Notes: generated by a model from the sequence alone, not told the origin. A stretch of DNA of 64,000 nucleotides from Clostridium arbusti SL206 (GCF_000246895.1 NZ_BAEV01000005.1:1-64000), one strand, 5' to 3'. Shown: positions 17,046 to 27,610, numbered from the stretch's first letter. Program-made: numbers and translations.

Positions 17046-17187
17046 TATTTTTACCCTATCATTCCTTAAAAGCTTAATTTATTCCATAGTAGCAACACAT
17101 AACTAGGAAATGTCACCTTATAGCTATTATGCCTTATTTCAGTAAAAATTATACAAAAAAACTTTAAAAAGCTGTGATATATAAATG

Positions 17188-17343
17188 TTATTTATCAAAT
17201 ACTCCACCCTGTTTAGTATTTTTAAATGCCCCTTGACTTTTTCCAATACTTTTGTCTGCTCTTTTAAGAGCACCTTGCTTTGAACTCTTTTTCTTTTTTT
17301 CTTCAATTATTTTTTTCATCATTTCAATATTTTTATCTGACAT
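17188..17343 (-). CDS. Small basic protein
   Basis: A 51-residue frame: MSDKNIEMMKKIIEEKKKKS, SKQGALKRADKSIGKSQGAF, KNTKQGGVFDK. It is Lys-rich and soluble with no Cys. The repeated KQGALK/SQGAFK/KQGGVF pattern suggests a short repeated motif, and the N-terminal half is probably a helix. A good ribosome site (AGGAGAG) precedes the ATG, which is why I accept it despite its size. Similar small basic proteins are common hypothetical proteins in clostridia; the function is unknown. Confidence 0.6.
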   Translation of the reverse strand: MSDKNIEMMKKIIEEKKKKSSKQGALKRADKSIGKSQGAFKNTKQGGVFDK

Positions 17344-17421
17344 ACTATCTCTCCTTTATATGTAATAATGTATTTGCGTTTAAATATAAATAATTCCTAT
17401 ATCACTTGTCACTATTTATAT

Positions 17422-17464
17422 TAAGGCACATTCAAATAAATAACTAGTCAGTATGCTAGTCTAT
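17422..17464. repeat. Truncated dispersed repeat (left half only)
   Basis: TAAGGCACATTCAAATAAAT, then AACTAGTCAGTATGCTAGTC and TA, match the left half of the repeat exactly. The sequence then diverges, so the right arm is lost. Confidence 0.8.
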
Positions 17465-17634
17465 AATTAAACATTATAATATTTAATTTACCTACAATAT
17501 ACTAAGATTAATTATTACTTTTATACAATAGTATCATTTTATCCTATAATCTGCTATACTTATTCTCATATTAGAATAATAAAAAATATTAAGCTATCAT
17601 TTTATAATATTAACAAAACTAAGGAGTACGCACT

Positions 17635-17910
17635 ATGGAAAAAGATTATTTTAAAGATAGATCCTATGAATGCAAATTAGTAAACTCTATTAATATAGGT
17701 GACACTGTATATGTTTGTGAAAAATCCATGCAAAGATCTGCTTCTAAAATTGAAGATTTAGCAAAAGGAGTTGTCATTCGTAAACTTACAAGACACGATC
17801 ATCCAAGAGGGATAAAAGTAGAAATCAAATCTTCTAATGGCAAGACAATTGTAGGGAGAGTTGTATACCTAGTCAGAGATAATAAAATTCTATACGGTAA
17901 CAGAATTTGA
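17635..17910 (+). CDS. YwbE-like (DUF2196) small protein
   Basis: 91 residues. The C-terminal two thirds (GVVIRKLTRHDHPRGIKVEI..VGRVVYL) match the pattern of YwbE/DUF2196 proteins, small beta-barrel proteins with a conserved HPRGIKV segment and a following GRV. The N terminus is longer than in YwbE. AAGGAG precedes the ATG. The function of the family is not established; a nucleic-acid or ribosome-associated role has only been supposed. It is one of the few plus-strand genes in this part and stands alone. Confidence 0.6.
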   Translation: MEKDYFKDRSYECKLVNSINIGDTVYVCEKSMQRSASKIEDLAKGVVIRKLTRHDHPRGIKVEIKSSNGKTIVGRVVYLVRDNKILYGNRI

Positions 17911-17974
17911 TGCATTGAATTCTAGACACCATCAAACTTTGTTGCCTTTATAGACATCTTATATCCTAAATTTA

Positions 17975-18205
17975 TTATCTCAAACTCTCCTTCAACCTAT
18001 TTATATTATTCCTAAATCTAAAATTTGTCTTTTCATCCTTACCCATTTCCTCCATAAGAGCATGAAATTTATCTATATCATATATACCTTTTTCAGTAAA
18101 TATCTTATTTAAGACTTGCAATACCAAAAGAACTTCCTCCATTGCTTCTTCTGTAAATTCTTCTCTTGCCATTATATTTTTTAACAATTTCTCATTATCA
18201 TTCAT
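17975..18205 (-). CDS. Hypothetical small helical protein
   Basis: 76 residues, soluble and charged, with no Cys, predicted by eye to be mainly helical (heptad-like EEAMEEVLLVLQVLNKIF). GGTGGGAG lies before the ATG and supports translation. I do not recognise a family. It is convergent with the YwbE-like gene. Confidence 0.5.
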   Translation of the reverse strand: MNDNEKLLKNIMAREEFTEEAMEEVLLVLQVLNKIFTEKGIYDIDKFHALMEEMGKDEKTNFRFRNNINRLKESLR

Positions 18206-18359
18206 TAATCTCCCACCTTTTAATGAATTATTCTACACTAAATGGTAAATTCCTTCTTCATAATATTGAATTTAAACATAAACAGAGTTATTACATTAGA
18301 AATATTGCATTTCATAGTTATGTGATGAAAATAATAAAATCAGAGTAGACAATTATATA

Positions 18360-18413
18360 AAAAGAGAATCTAACTTTTAGATCTTATTATAACTAAAAGT
18401 TAGATTCTCTTTT
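18360..18413. terminator. Strong bidirectional terminator after alaX
   Basis: AAAGAGAATCTAACTTTTAG is matched perfectly by CTAAAAGTTAGATTCTCTTT around a ~12-base loop, a 20-bp stem with A/T-tract flanks. It is the longest perfect terminator stem in the window. Confidence 0.85.
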
Positions 18414-18458
18414 ATTGGTAAACTATATATTTTTATATAAAATATTAAATTATAAATC

Positions 18459-19646
18459 TTATTTTAACACATTTTCCTTCAAGTATTCAGTAAAGTTTCT
18501 CATTGAATCTGTATCCTTAAAATTAGCTTGAGCTCTCTTTGCATTTCCACCGCCTCTACCATTAAATTCTTTTAATTTTTCTTTAAATAATTTTCCGCAT
18601 TCTACATCAAAAGAACCATTGTGAGCAAATAAAACCCTATTATCCTTTAAAGAACTTAGTACTAGAATATATTCTTCATTCTTTAGATGTTCATAAAGCT
18701 TGTCTAAGAAGTCAAAGCCCTCCTCTTTGTATTCCGCAACTATGTATTTTGAATCAGCCTTTTTTATTAGTTCCTGTGCTTCATTCTCAGCTATTTCACC
18801 ATATAGATTTGAAATATTCTTTTTTAAGTTTCCTATTTCCTCTGTCTGACTCTTTACCTTATTTACAATTTCAGAATCTTCCACTGAGAATCCTCTGGCA
18901 ATTTCTGTAACATAGTCATTCTTAGTCACATAATCTTTAAATGCTCTCCATCCACATTTAATATATATTCTAGTCATTCCCTTATTCTTTTCCCATTTTA
19001 CTACTTTAATAGTACCTATTTCTCCGGTTCTCTGAACCTGAGTGCCGCAGCAAGCGCTATAATCTAGATTTTCTCCCATTTGTACCATTCTTATAGTTCC
19101 TTCAGCTTTAATAGCCTTTCTTAATGGAAGCTTCTCAGCTTCTTCCTTAGTTAAAAAATAAGTTTTTACAGGTTCATTTCTAAAAACATAGGAATTAGCT
19201 TCTATTTCGGCTCTCTTTATCATATCTTCTGTCATATCTTTAATTTTAATATCCATTGTTACATATTCTTCTCCAAGATGAAAACCTGCATTAGCAGCAT
19301 GATATAGCTTAAAAAATGCTGCTGACATAAGATGCTCTCCTGAATGCTGTTGATTATGATCTACTCTTCTTTCAAAATCTGCTTTACAATCAACCATTTT
19401 ATTAGTTGGTTTTTCTGGCATAACATGATATATTACATCATCCTTTTCATAAACATATTCCACCTTTATGTTATCTATATAACCTATATCAGAAGGCTGG
19501 CCTCCTCCTTCTGGATAAAAAGGAGTACTCTTTAATACCACTTCATATTTACCATCTTTCTCTATTATATCTTCTACCTGGCATTTTCCCTCACAAAGAT
19601 ATGGGTCCTTATAAAAAAGTTTTTCAGTTGTACTAGTCATATTCAT
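18459..19646 (-). CDS. Alanyl-tRNA editing protein AlaX (long type)
   Basis: 395 residues. The second-additional (editing) domain of alanyl-tRNA synthetase occupies residues ~1-240, with zinc ligands in HNQQHSGEHLMSAAF (HxxxH) and CCGTQVQRTGEIG. A C-terminal DHHA1-type region (~280-395) includes LVLSSLKDNRVLFAHNGS and the Gly-rich FNGRGGGNAKRAQ loop. It hydrolyses Ser- or Gly-tRNA(Ala) made in error by AlaRS. The ATG follows GAAGGG. It lies 20 bases downstream of addA on the same strand and may be read with it. Confidence 0.9.
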   Translation of the reverse strand: MNMTSTTEKLFYKDPYLCEGKCQVEDIIEKDGKYEVVLKSTPFYPEGGGQPSDIGYIDNIKVEYVYEKDDVIYHVMPEKPTNKMVDCKADFERRVDHNQQHSGEHLMSAAFFKLYHAANAGFHLGEEYVTMDIKIKDMTEDMIKRAEIEANSYVFRNEPVKTYFLTKEEAEKLPLRKAIKAEGTIRMVQMGENLDYSACCGTQVQRTGEIGTIKVVKWEKNKGMTRIYIKCGWRAFKDYVTKNDYVTEIARGFSVEDSEIVNKVKSQTEEIGNLKKNISNLYGEIAENEAQELIKKADSKYIVAEYKEEGFDFLDKLYEHLKNEEYILVLSSLKDNRVLFAHNGSFDVECGKLFKEKLKEFNGRGGGNAKRAQANFKDTDSMRNFTEYLKENVLK

Positions 19647-19666
19647 TACTTCCCTTCATTTATATA

Positions 19667-22600
19667 TTATAGCATTTTTACAATTCTACCATCATAGAAT
19701 AAGTATAAATACTGTTCTTTAACTTCTTTTCCTGTTATTTTTGTAAGAGCCTTTGAATAATATTTCAGCTGATTTCTATATTTACTTACTACTTCATCTA
19801 CATTTTTATCCGTTACATAGTCCGTCTTATAATCTACAAGCACTAAGCCATCCCCATCTTCAAAATAACAGTCTATAGCTCCTTGAAGCATTATAGTCTC
19901 ATCTTCATAATTTTCCATAGGAATTTCTCTATACACATCAGAAGCACTCAATCTTATTACGAAAGGAACTTCTCTCCTTATATTTTCTGCTGATAGCATC
20001 CTTTCTCCCAAATCACTTTGGAAAAATCTTTCTATCTTTTCTACATCTACAGCATCTGCTTGCTTTTTAGTTATTAATTCTTTAAAAATCATTCTAGCTA
20101 TTTGTTCCTTTATGCTTTCCGCTGTGAATGATAAGCTGAAATCTAATCTTTGCATTACCGCATGCATAGCTGTTCCTTTTTCTGCTGGTGTAAGACCCTT
20201 TTTTTCTTCTAAAAAATCAGGTCTTTTCTTTAGAACCGGTGGAAATATATTTCTTGAATATTCATCCTCAGAACTTTGCTGCCTTTTCAATTCTGTAACA
20301 GATACACTAGATGGTAATCCTTTGGAAATATTATATTTATATTCCCAGCTAAGTTTTCTGTTTATTTCCTCATAATAAGGAGTTCTTGGTTCTCTATTTT
20401 CTATTTCTGAAAGAATATTTTGAAGTATATCTATCTTACTTGATTTTTTATCTTGATCAACATTCCCCTCTTCACTAAAAGTATTAACTTTAATAAGTTC
20501 TTCATTTTTAGGCAATTTTATATTTACCTCTTCTAAGGAGTTAATATCTATATTACTTTGTTCACTATTATTCATATTTATATCATTACCCTTTATAGCT
20601 TCAGCTCTACTCCAAAGCTTTATGTCCCATTTTGACTCATCATAGCATTTACAGCTATCTTCTATAGATACATCTGCTTTTTCTCTTAATATTTCTCCAT
20701 CTTCATGTTTCATAATAGCTGGGCATATCCAATCTAAATAGTTTCTTCCCCTTAGTATTATATTTTCTGATATTTTTTCTTCTTCATTATCCATATCAGC
20801 TGACCAGTTTAAAGCCGCTGCTGAAATATCTCTTACAGCACCTGTTATTATAAGTTTTTCTTTTGCTCTAGTTAATGCCACATAGAGTATTCTCATTTCT
20901 TCTGAAAGACTTTCCAATTTTATTTTTTTCTTAATTGCATTTTTAAATATAGTAGGATAAGATATTCTCCTCTTAAAGTTAACATAATCTGGACCTATCC
21001 CAAGGTTATGATGAAACAGTACAGATTTTGATATATCCTTTAAGTTGAAATTTTTACCGGTAGCTGAAAGTATAACTATGGGAAATTCTAGTCCCTTACT
21101 CTTATGAATACTCATTATTCTCACTACATTTTCATTCTCACCTAATATTTTAGCACTTCCCATGTCTTTACTACTTATTTTTAATTTGTTTATAAAGTTT
21201 ATAAAGTTAAATAGCCCCTTATAGCTTGTATTTTCATAGGCTCTTGCCCTCTGAAATAGTATTCTTAAATTTGCCTGTCTTTGAACTCCTCCTGGCATAG
21301 CTCCAGCATAGCTATAATAGCCAGTTTCAGTATATAAATACCATATAAATTCGTCTATAGGCATATGTAAGGCTAAAGTTCTAAATTCTTTAAGTCCTCT
21401 TATAAAATCATAACATTTTTTAGCTAAAACCTTATTTATACTATTTTCTTCATCTAACTCTACATATTGTTCATTAATATGTTTAGTATTTTCCTCATCC
21501 TCTGCATAAATATCTTCAACATTATCTTGAATTCCATTATGAACATTGTTTAACTTTTCTTCATGATTCCCAAAAATATTATGATAAGCATCTTCATTTT
21601 CAGCATAAATCACCTCAGGACTTTCCTTAAAGAAATCATCATATTTAGTTGCTATAAATCTCATCAGTTCATAAAAATTGCTATTTCTATTTAAAGTTCT
21701 TATATCTATAATTTCTTCATCACTAAAAGAAGCTATAGGTGAACGCAGCACTGATAAAAGTGGTATGTCCTGAAGCGGATTGTCTATTATTTGCAAAAGC
21801 GAAAGTATTGTTTTAATTTCTGTAGTTTCAAAATAACCAGTTCCTGTATCTGCAAATACGGGGATATCAAATTTCTTTAATTCCTCCGTAAATGTTGGTG
21901 CCCAGTTTGACGTAGCACGAAGTAGTATCACTATGTCCTTATATTGAATGCTTCTGTAGTTATTAAGATTTTTATCAAAAACTGCATAGGGCTTATCTTT
22001 TTTATCTATAAGTTCTTTTATTTTTGCTGCTACCATTCTAGCCTCAAGCCTTATGTTATCAATATCCTCTTCTTGCTCCTCTGAATTTTCTTCGCTATTT
22101 TCCAATTTATCTTTACTTTTAATCTTATTTTTTTCAATTATATGAATCTCATTGTTACCTAGTTCACTAAATTCATCATTATCTACAATCTTAAATTCTG
22201 CTCCTGGCTTTAACTCCTCTCTTTCATCATAATTTAATTCACCTATGTTCTTTGACATTATAGCTTTAAATATGTAATTAGCTCCATCCACTACCATTTT
22301 TCTACTTCTGAAGTTCTTAAAAAGCAGTATCTTTCTATTCTTTGCTCCCTGTTCACTAGAATAATTAATATATTTTTCTAGGAAAAGTTCTGGCTTAGCC
22401 TGTCTGAATCTGTATATACTCTGTTTTACATCTCCTACCATAAACAGATTTGGATTTTCCATATTATTTCTGGATATAACCTTTAATATAACTTCCTGAA
22501 CCATATTGCTGTCCTGATATTCATCTATTAAGATTTCTTCGTACTTTTCTCTAAGCTCAAGCGCTGCTTTTGAAGGTATTATGTTACCTTTTTCATCTTT

Positions 22601-23731
22601 ATCCGTAAGTATTTTTAATGTAAGGTGTTCAAAATCATTAAAATCTATTATACCTCTGCTTCTCTTTTTCTTAATATATTCCCTATCAAATTCTATTACT
22701 AATTCTCCAAGACATTTCATCATAGGATAGAGCTCTCTAATGTGCTCTGCCATATTTTCTCCTGTGGAACTAAGTACTTCTTCTTGCATTTCTTTTATTT
22801 GTTTTTTGTACTTATCTCTTATCTTTTGTACTTGATCTTTTTTATCCTTATTTACATCTTTACCGCATCTCTTTAAGCTAGGAAAATTTACTATAGCTAA
22901 ACAATCTATAAAACTACTCCATGAATTTTTAGAAGCTATGATTAAATCATTTACTATAGCCAAATCTTCTCTATAGGATTTATCATAAGGTAACAAAGTA
23001 TCTTCTTTCTCTATAATATTTATTGCCTTTTCTATTATCCTATTTATTCCCGTAAGCTCTATATTTATATTTGACAGTATTTCCTTTGCCCAAATGGAAT
23101 TTCCAAAGTCAAAATCTTCACTTATATTAAAAGCTTCTCCCATATTATGAAGCCATTGTTCTGGCCAAGGACTGCTCTTTGCAAAATTATAAAGAGAAAG
23201 TACCATTTCTATAAGAGCTGAATCATCTCTATTAGAACAATAACACTCTATTAAATTTAGAAAAATGCTATTTTCATCTTTCTCCTCATATTTTTTATCA
23301 AATAGCTCTTCTATGGCTTCATTCTTCAGCAAAATTGCTTCTGTTTCATCTGCTATTCTAAATTTAGGATCCAAGTCTATAAGGTGAAAATAATTTCTTA
23401 TTACATTAAGACAGAAGGAATGAATAGTAGTTATTTTAGCTTTATTTAGTAGTATCAATTGCCTTTGAAGAAGTTTTGATTCCGGTTCCTCAAAAAGCTC
23501 TCTTGATATAGCTGCACCTATTCTCTCTCTCATCTCTGCCGCTGCTGCATTGGTAAAGGTAACTACTAACAATCTGTCTATGTCCACAGCATTCTTTTTA
23601 TCTGTAATCATTTTTATTATTCTCTCTACTAATACTGCTGTCTTTCCTGACCCAGCAGCAGCTGCTACCAGCAGATTACACCCTCTAGTCTCAATAGCTT
23701 CTTTTTGTTCTTTCGTCCAGTTATTACCCAC
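19667..23731 (-). CDS. addA: ATP-dependent helicase/nuclease subunit A
   Basis: 1354 residues, longer than most AddA proteins (~1200-1250). It is a UvrD-like helicase with Walker A AAAGSGKTAVLV at ~22-33, VTFTNAAAAEMRERI, DEYQDSN (Walker B) and a C-terminal RecB-type nuclease motif (GAIDCYFEDGDGLVLVDYKTD). With AddB it unwinds and resects DNA ends and responds to Chi-like sites for recombination. Extra length comes from acidic low-complexity inserts at roughly residues 540-570, 740-790 and 1050-1110. The start is GTG, sharing its first base with the last base of the addB stop codon, so it is translationally coupled to addB. Confidence 0.95.
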   Translation of the reverse strand: MGNNWTKEQKEAIETRGCNLLVAAAAGSGKTAVLVERIIKMITDKKNAVDIDRLLVVTFTNAAAAEMRERIGAAISRELFEEPESKLLQRQLILLNKAKITTIHSFCLNVIRNYFHLIDLDPKFRIADETEAILLKNEAIEELFDKKYEEKDENSIFLNLIECYCSNRDDSALIEMVLSLYNFAKSSPWPEQWLHNMGEAFNISEDFDFGNSIWAKEILSNINIELTGINRIIEKAINIIEKEDTLLPYDKSYREDLAIVNDLIIASKNSWSSFIDCLAIVNFPSLKRCGKDVNKDKKDQVQKIRDKYKKQIKEMQEEVLSSTGENMAEHIRELYPMMKCLGELVIEFDREYIKKKRSRGIIDFNDFEHLTLKILTDKDEKGNIIPSKAALELREKYEEILIDEYQDSNMVQEVILKVISRNNMENPNLFMVGDVKQSIYRFRQAKPELFLEKYINYSSEQGAKNRKILLFKNFRSRKMVVDGANYIFKAIMSKNIGELNYDEREELKPGAEFKIVDNDEFSELGNNEIHIIEKNKIKSKDKLENSEENSEEQEEDIDNIRLEARMVAAKIKELIDKKDKPYAVFDKNLNNYRSIQYKDIVILLRATSNWAPTFTEELKKFDIPVFADTGTGYFETTEIKTILSLLQIIDNPLQDIPLLSVLRSPIASFSDEEIIDIRTLNRNSNFYELMRFIATKYDDFFKESPEVIYAENEDAYHNIFGNHEEKLNNVHNGIQDNVEDIYAEDEENTKHINEQYVELDEENSINKVLAKKCYDFIRGLKEFRTLALHMPIDEFIWYLYTETGYYSYAGAMPGGVQRQANLRILFQRARAYENTSYKGLFNFINFINKLKISSKDMGSAKILGENENVVRIMSIHKSKGLEFPIVILSATGKNFNLKDISKSVLFHHNLGIGPDYVNFKRRISYPTIFKNAIKKKIKLESLSEEMRILYVALTRAKEKLIITGAVRDISAAALNWSADMDNEEEKISENIILRGRNYLDWICPAIMKHEDGEILREKADVSIEDSCKCYDESKWDIKLWSRAEAIKGNDINMNNSEQSNIDINSLEEVNIKLPKNEELIKVNTFSEEGNVDQDKKSSKIDILQNILSEIENREPRTPYYEEINRKLSWEYKYNISKGLPSSVSVTELKRQQSSEDEYSRNIFPPVLKKRPDFLEEKKGLTPAEKGTAMHAVMQRLDFSLSFTAESIKEQIARMIFKELITKKQADAVDVEKIERFFQSDLGERMLSAENIRREVPFVIRLSASDVYREIPMENYEDETIMLQGAIDCYFEDGDGLVLVDYKTDYVTDKNVDEVVSKYRNQLKYYSKALTKITGKEVKEQYLYLFYDGRIVKML

Positions 23732-26700
23732 TATTTCTCCCCCTCCTCTTTCTTATTAAGAAGGTTCCAAACTTCTTCATCACTCTTATCTTGTACCACT
23801 CTATAACTATTGTCCTCCATAGATGTATCAAAGGAACATATGGAAGAATACATACAAAAATCACAGGGTACAGAATCTTTATTCTTACAAGGTTTAATAC
23901 TTATATCTCCACTAAGCATACTTTCACAATTATTAGCTATTATATTTTTTACATGTTCCCTTAATAGTTCAAATTGATGTTTTGAAGCAGCTTGTGACTT
24001 TCCTAAGGAACCATCTTTGTTTATTCTAGCAGGAACAACTAAAGAATTACCTTGCATTTCTCTATCCATTTCTTTAATTATGTCTGGATCATCAATTAAT
24101 AAACCTTTCATTTTAAATTTTTTCATTATTTCCTTTTCAATTTCATCATCACTTAAATCTTTACTACTCTTTATCATAGGATCATCTATTTTAAAATATA
24201 ATACAGCTCCTGGAATAGGTTTCTTCTCTAGATCTCTTCCCTCTTCTGTAAGTATAGCATCAAGATAAAGTAAAAGTTGAATTTGAAGACCATAGTAAAC
24301 ATCTGAAAGCCTAAAAAGTTTATTTCCAGACTTATAATCTATTATTCTTATATAAGTTTCTTCGTCCTTTACTAGCATATCTATCCTATCTATTCGTCCT
24401 ATTAATTTTATCTTTTCTCCAGAGGTAAGCTCCACCACTATAGGAGGATAACCACCATTCTCACTAAAGTCTATTTCATATCCCACAGGTTTAAAACCAC
24501 TTCTCTTTATGTGGTTTGTTATTACAATAGCAGTTTTAGTAAGCACTCTTTTAAGCCTTTCCGTAAGATACTGATATCTAGCAGAGCTGTTTAATATAAA
24601 ACTATTACTCTTTTTAACATTTTCCTCTACAATACTGCTTATACTTTCCTCGCACCACTGCTTTTCAAGGTCATCCCAAGAAAGCTGTTCAATCTTTACT
24701 TTTTCACTAAATTCATCTATTATCTTATGCATAAAAGTTCCTATATCAGGGTAACTAAGCTTAAATACTTTTCTTTCTTTTGCATTTAAACCATATTGAA
24801 CATAATAGGCAAAGGGACACTGTGCATACCTCTCCATCCTTGATACATTTATATGCATATTATCACCATAAAGCTTTTTAGCCTTTTCACTATTGATAAG
24901 CTGCGTTTGATTTGTATAAGCCGCCCCACTAAAGGCTCTTTTACACTTTTCTCTCCAATATTCATAATTACTAAACCACTTATAAACATCTCTCCAAATT
25001 ATAGCATCATCATCTTCATCTAATCTTTTTCTCAGCACATATATAAGCTTATTAAAAGCTGGTAATTTTGCATCTATAAGCTTCAATCTGTCTTCATCCG
25101 TTTCAGCAAAAATCAAATCACTTTCTTCAGTTATGTTTGGAAATATATTCTTTAATCTAGAAACTATTATAGAAGGTCTTAAACTTTTCCCCTCATAATC
25201 TGCCATAGGATAACTTATTCTAAGGTATTTCCCAGGAATTGTAAGCGTAGTATATACTAAAAACTGTTCTTCAAACGCAGCTGCTCTTGTATCCTTTGCC
25301 AGTTCTACTCCTCTTTCCCTTAAATTTTCTCTTTCCATATCACTTAGTATTCCCTCATCATTATTAACAGAAGGAAATACTCCATCATTTACTCCAACTA
25401 GATACAAAATACATATATCATGACTTTTTAATCTTTCTACACTTCCTACTAGTACCTGATCCGCTGATGGTGGTATTAATCCCATCTTATGTTCCCTAAA
25501 ACCTATGGACATTATTTTAACAAATTCCTCTAGAGTAAGTGGAATTTCTCCCATCACTTCAACTGTCTGATCCAGTAATTCTATTATTATATTCCATATT
25601 TGACTATATTCATTGGCAAGGGTTTGTCTTCTATCTTTTTTAAATTTTTCAACTAAAGCCTCTACTTTTTCTGGAGCCTGTATTTCTGTTAAAAACTCAA
25701 ATACAATTCTACATATTTCTTCTCCATTTTTCTTTCCTCTAGTATTTTTATAAAGCTTTTTTAAAGGTTCTATAACAATTTTCCTTATACCATTAACCTT
25801 ATGCAAAAACTCCTCTTCTTCAATGGATATTTCATCTCTTCCAAACATAGAATCTGGTCTGTAATCCCAAAGTTCTTCCTCTAGCCACTTTTTCTTACCC
25901 TTTATTCCCGCTGCTAGAACATAGTTTTCAAGAATGTCTACTGATTCATTACTTACATTTGTAAGTCCCGTTTTTAAATACCTAAATACAGATTCATAGG
26001 ACCAATTTTTAGTTAGTATTTCTATTACAGAAGTTATAAGTACAACTATTAGATTTCCTTCTATGTTTCTCTTTTCATCTATAAAGTAAGGAATTTCATA
26101 TTCTTTAAAAATTGAAGCTATTATATTCTCATAATTTTGTAAGTCTCTTGTTACAACAGCTATATCTTTAAACCTATATCCTTTATCTCTACACATCTTT
26201 ATTATATCTCTAGCTGTATTTTCTACTTCTGAATATGTATTTTGCGCTCTAAATAGTTTTATATCTACAGTTTTACTCTTATATTTTTCATAGGGAAAAG
26301 CAAATATATTTTTTTCTAAAAATGCAATTTCCTTGCTATCTTTAAATCTATGAAAGGGCTTTTTAGTAAGTACTATAGGTTTATCCAACTTTATATTATT
26401 ATTTTTTATAATTTCTAAAATTCTATCTTCTGTTCCCTTAGTAAATTCAAAAATATCTGTACCATAGTTTTTTCCATCTTCATAATCACTAGTTAAAGCT
26501 ATATTTACACGTTTAGCCTTTCGTGTAAGCTTTTCTATTATTTTATATTGTTGCGGTGTAAAACTAGAAAACTCATCAATCCAAATTTCAGCATTATTAA
26601 ATATATTTGATTCATCAAGTTTTTCTTCAAGCACAGTTAAATCATCATCAGAATCTATATAATTTTTATGTAATAATATTTCGAATTCACCATATATTCT

Positions 26701-27180
26701 ACTTAGATCCAAAAGTTTGTCTCTTAAATTCGTATTATTCTCCATATTTTCTGCAGTGTCTCTTAGAAATTCTGGTGTAATAGCATATCGCTTAAATTCA
26801 CTTATAGAATCTGATATAGTATTTATAAACCCCTGCTGAGTTGCAGTTCCCCTAAATACCGTTAACTCTTCTAGGATTTTATCTACTATATGGAAAATCA
26901 GCATACATTTTCCTGCTGAATCCATATGTTGATGAGTAATTCCACCCACTTCATTCATTACCCTAAAAGCCATTCTTTTGAAACTAATAACTTTAACATT
27001 TAAATTTGATCTTTCCCCTATAGAATTTAAAACATTTTTTTCTGATTGAAAGGAAAATTGTTCCGGAACTAGATATATTAGAGGATATTCTACTTCCTTC
27101 TCTACTTTTTTCTTTATGTCCTCTATACAAAAATGACTTTTACCACTTCCTGCCCTGCCATATATAAATCTCAAACTCAT
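23731..27180 (-). CDS. addB: ATP-dependent helicase/nuclease subunit B
   Basis: 1149 residues from ATG 27180. I choose this start because MSLRFIYGRAGSGKSHFC begins the family directly with its Walker A loop and AGAAGGG lies upstream; 20 extra codons (to 27240) have no ribosome site. The C-terminal nuclease shows RIIDYKSGNKL. The Fe-S cluster cysteines are CPFAYY near residue 790 and the CxxC/C group at the end (VPCDFCMYSSIC). It is the inactive-helicase, active-nuclease partner of AddA in double-strand break repair. The gene precedes addA with a one-base overlap. Confidence 0.95.
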   Translation of the reverse strand: MSLRFIYGRAGSGKSHFCIEDIKKKVEKEVEYPLIYLVPEQFSFQSEKNVLNSIGERSNLNVKVISFKRMAFRVMNEVGGITHQHMDSAGKCMLIFHIVDKILEELTVFRGTATQQGFINTISDSISEFKRYAITPEFLRDTAENMENNTNLRDKLLDLSRIYGEFEILLHKNYIDSDDDLTVLEEKLDESNIFNNAEIWIDEFSSFTPQQYKIIEKLTRKAKRVNIALTSDYEDGKNYGTDIFEFTKGTEDRILEIIKNNNIKLDKPIVLTKKPFHRFKDSKEIAFLEKNIFAFPYEKYKSKTVDIKLFRAQNTYSEVENTARDIIKMCRDKGYRFKDIAVVTRDLQNYENIIASIFKEYEIPYFIDEKRNIEGNLIVVLITSVIEILTKNWSYESVFRYLKTGLTNVSNESVDILENYVLAAGIKGKKKWLEEELWDYRPDSMFGRDEISIEEEEFLHKVNGIRKIVIEPLKKLYKNTRGKKNGEEICRIVFEFLTEIQAPEKVEALVEKFKKDRRQTLANEYSQIWNIIIELLDQTVEVMGEIPLTLEEFVKIMSIGFREHKMGLIPPSADQVLVGSVERLKSHDICILYLVGVNDGVFPSVNNDEGILSDMERENLRERGVELAKDTRAAAFEEQFLVYTTLTIPGKYLRISYPMADYEGKSLRPSIIVSRLKNIFPNITEESDLIFAETDEDRLKLIDAKLPAFNKLIYVLRKRLDEDDDAIIWRDVYKWFSNYEYWREKCKRAFSGAAYTNQTQLINSEKAKKLYGDNMHINVSRMERYAQCPFAYYVQYGLNAKERKVFKLSYPDIGTFMHKIIDEFSEKVKIEQLSWDDLEKQWCEESISSIVEENVKKSNSFILNSSARYQYLTERLKRVLTKTAIVITNHIKRSGFKPVGYEIDFSENGGYPPIVVELTSGEKIKLIGRIDRIDMLVKDEETYIRIIDYKSGNKLFRLSDVYYGLQIQLLLYLDAILTEEGRDLEKKPIPGAVLYFKIDDPMIKSSKDLSDDEIEKEIMKKFKMKGLLIDDPDIIKEMDREMQGNSLVVPARINKDGSLGKSQAASKHQFELLREHVKNIIANNCESMLSGDISIKPCKNKDSVPCDFCMYSSICSFDTSMEDNSYRVVQDKSDEEVWNLLNKKEEGEK

Positions 27181-27290
27181 AAATTCACATACCCTTCTAA
27201 TTTCAAATATATGTATACTATACAAAAATCCTGTTGCCATTTAACTATTTATATTTAATTATATCCATATTTTAATCATATATCTCCATG

Positions 27291-27452
27291 TAAGGCACAT
27301 TCAAATAAATAACTAGTCAGTATACTAGTCTATTTTGAATCCCACCGCGTCAACAGAACCCTAAGATAGTTCACTATCTTAGGAACCTATTTCCTTGTTG
27401 ACTTCAAAATATACGTCGCATCTTTGACTTGTTATTTATTTTCATATGCCTA
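27291..27452. repeat. Dispersed inverted repeat, long form
   Basis: This 162-base copy opens TAAGGCACATTCAAATAAAT and ends TTATTTTCATATGCCTAA. Between the usual arms it has an extra ~88 bases with nested pairing: TTTTGAA with TTCAAAA, GTCAAC with GTTGAC, and a tip hairpin CTAAGATAGT/ACTATCTTAG with a TC loop. A near-identical copy lies at 46058 and a diverged one at 38278. The structure as RNA would be one long branched hairpin. Confidence 0.85.
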
Positions 27453-27520
27453 ATTATTTATTATCTTTAATAAAATCATCTACATATATTCTATCACATT
27501 TTATTTGTTATTTCATTTTT

Positions 27521-27570
27521 AATAAAAAAAGCACTAAATTGAACCTCTTAGGGTTTAATTTAGTGCTTTT
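27521..27570 (-). terminator. glyA terminator
   Basis: AAAAAAGCACTAAATT pairs with AATTTAGTGCTTTTTT (with a CC..GG extension in the loop). It lies 40 bases past the glyA stop codon. Confidence 0.85.
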
Positions 27571-27610
27571 TTATAGTAACTAACCAATAATTAAATTTAG
27601 TTAATCTCTA

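Larger units (their letters stand above)
27241..27610. other. Intergenic region between addB and glyA
   Basis: This gap contains the long-form dispersed repeat (27291-27452) and the glyA terminator (27521-27570), both listed separately. Upstream of addB it should also hold that operon's promoter, which I cannot place with confidence. Confidence 0.5.
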
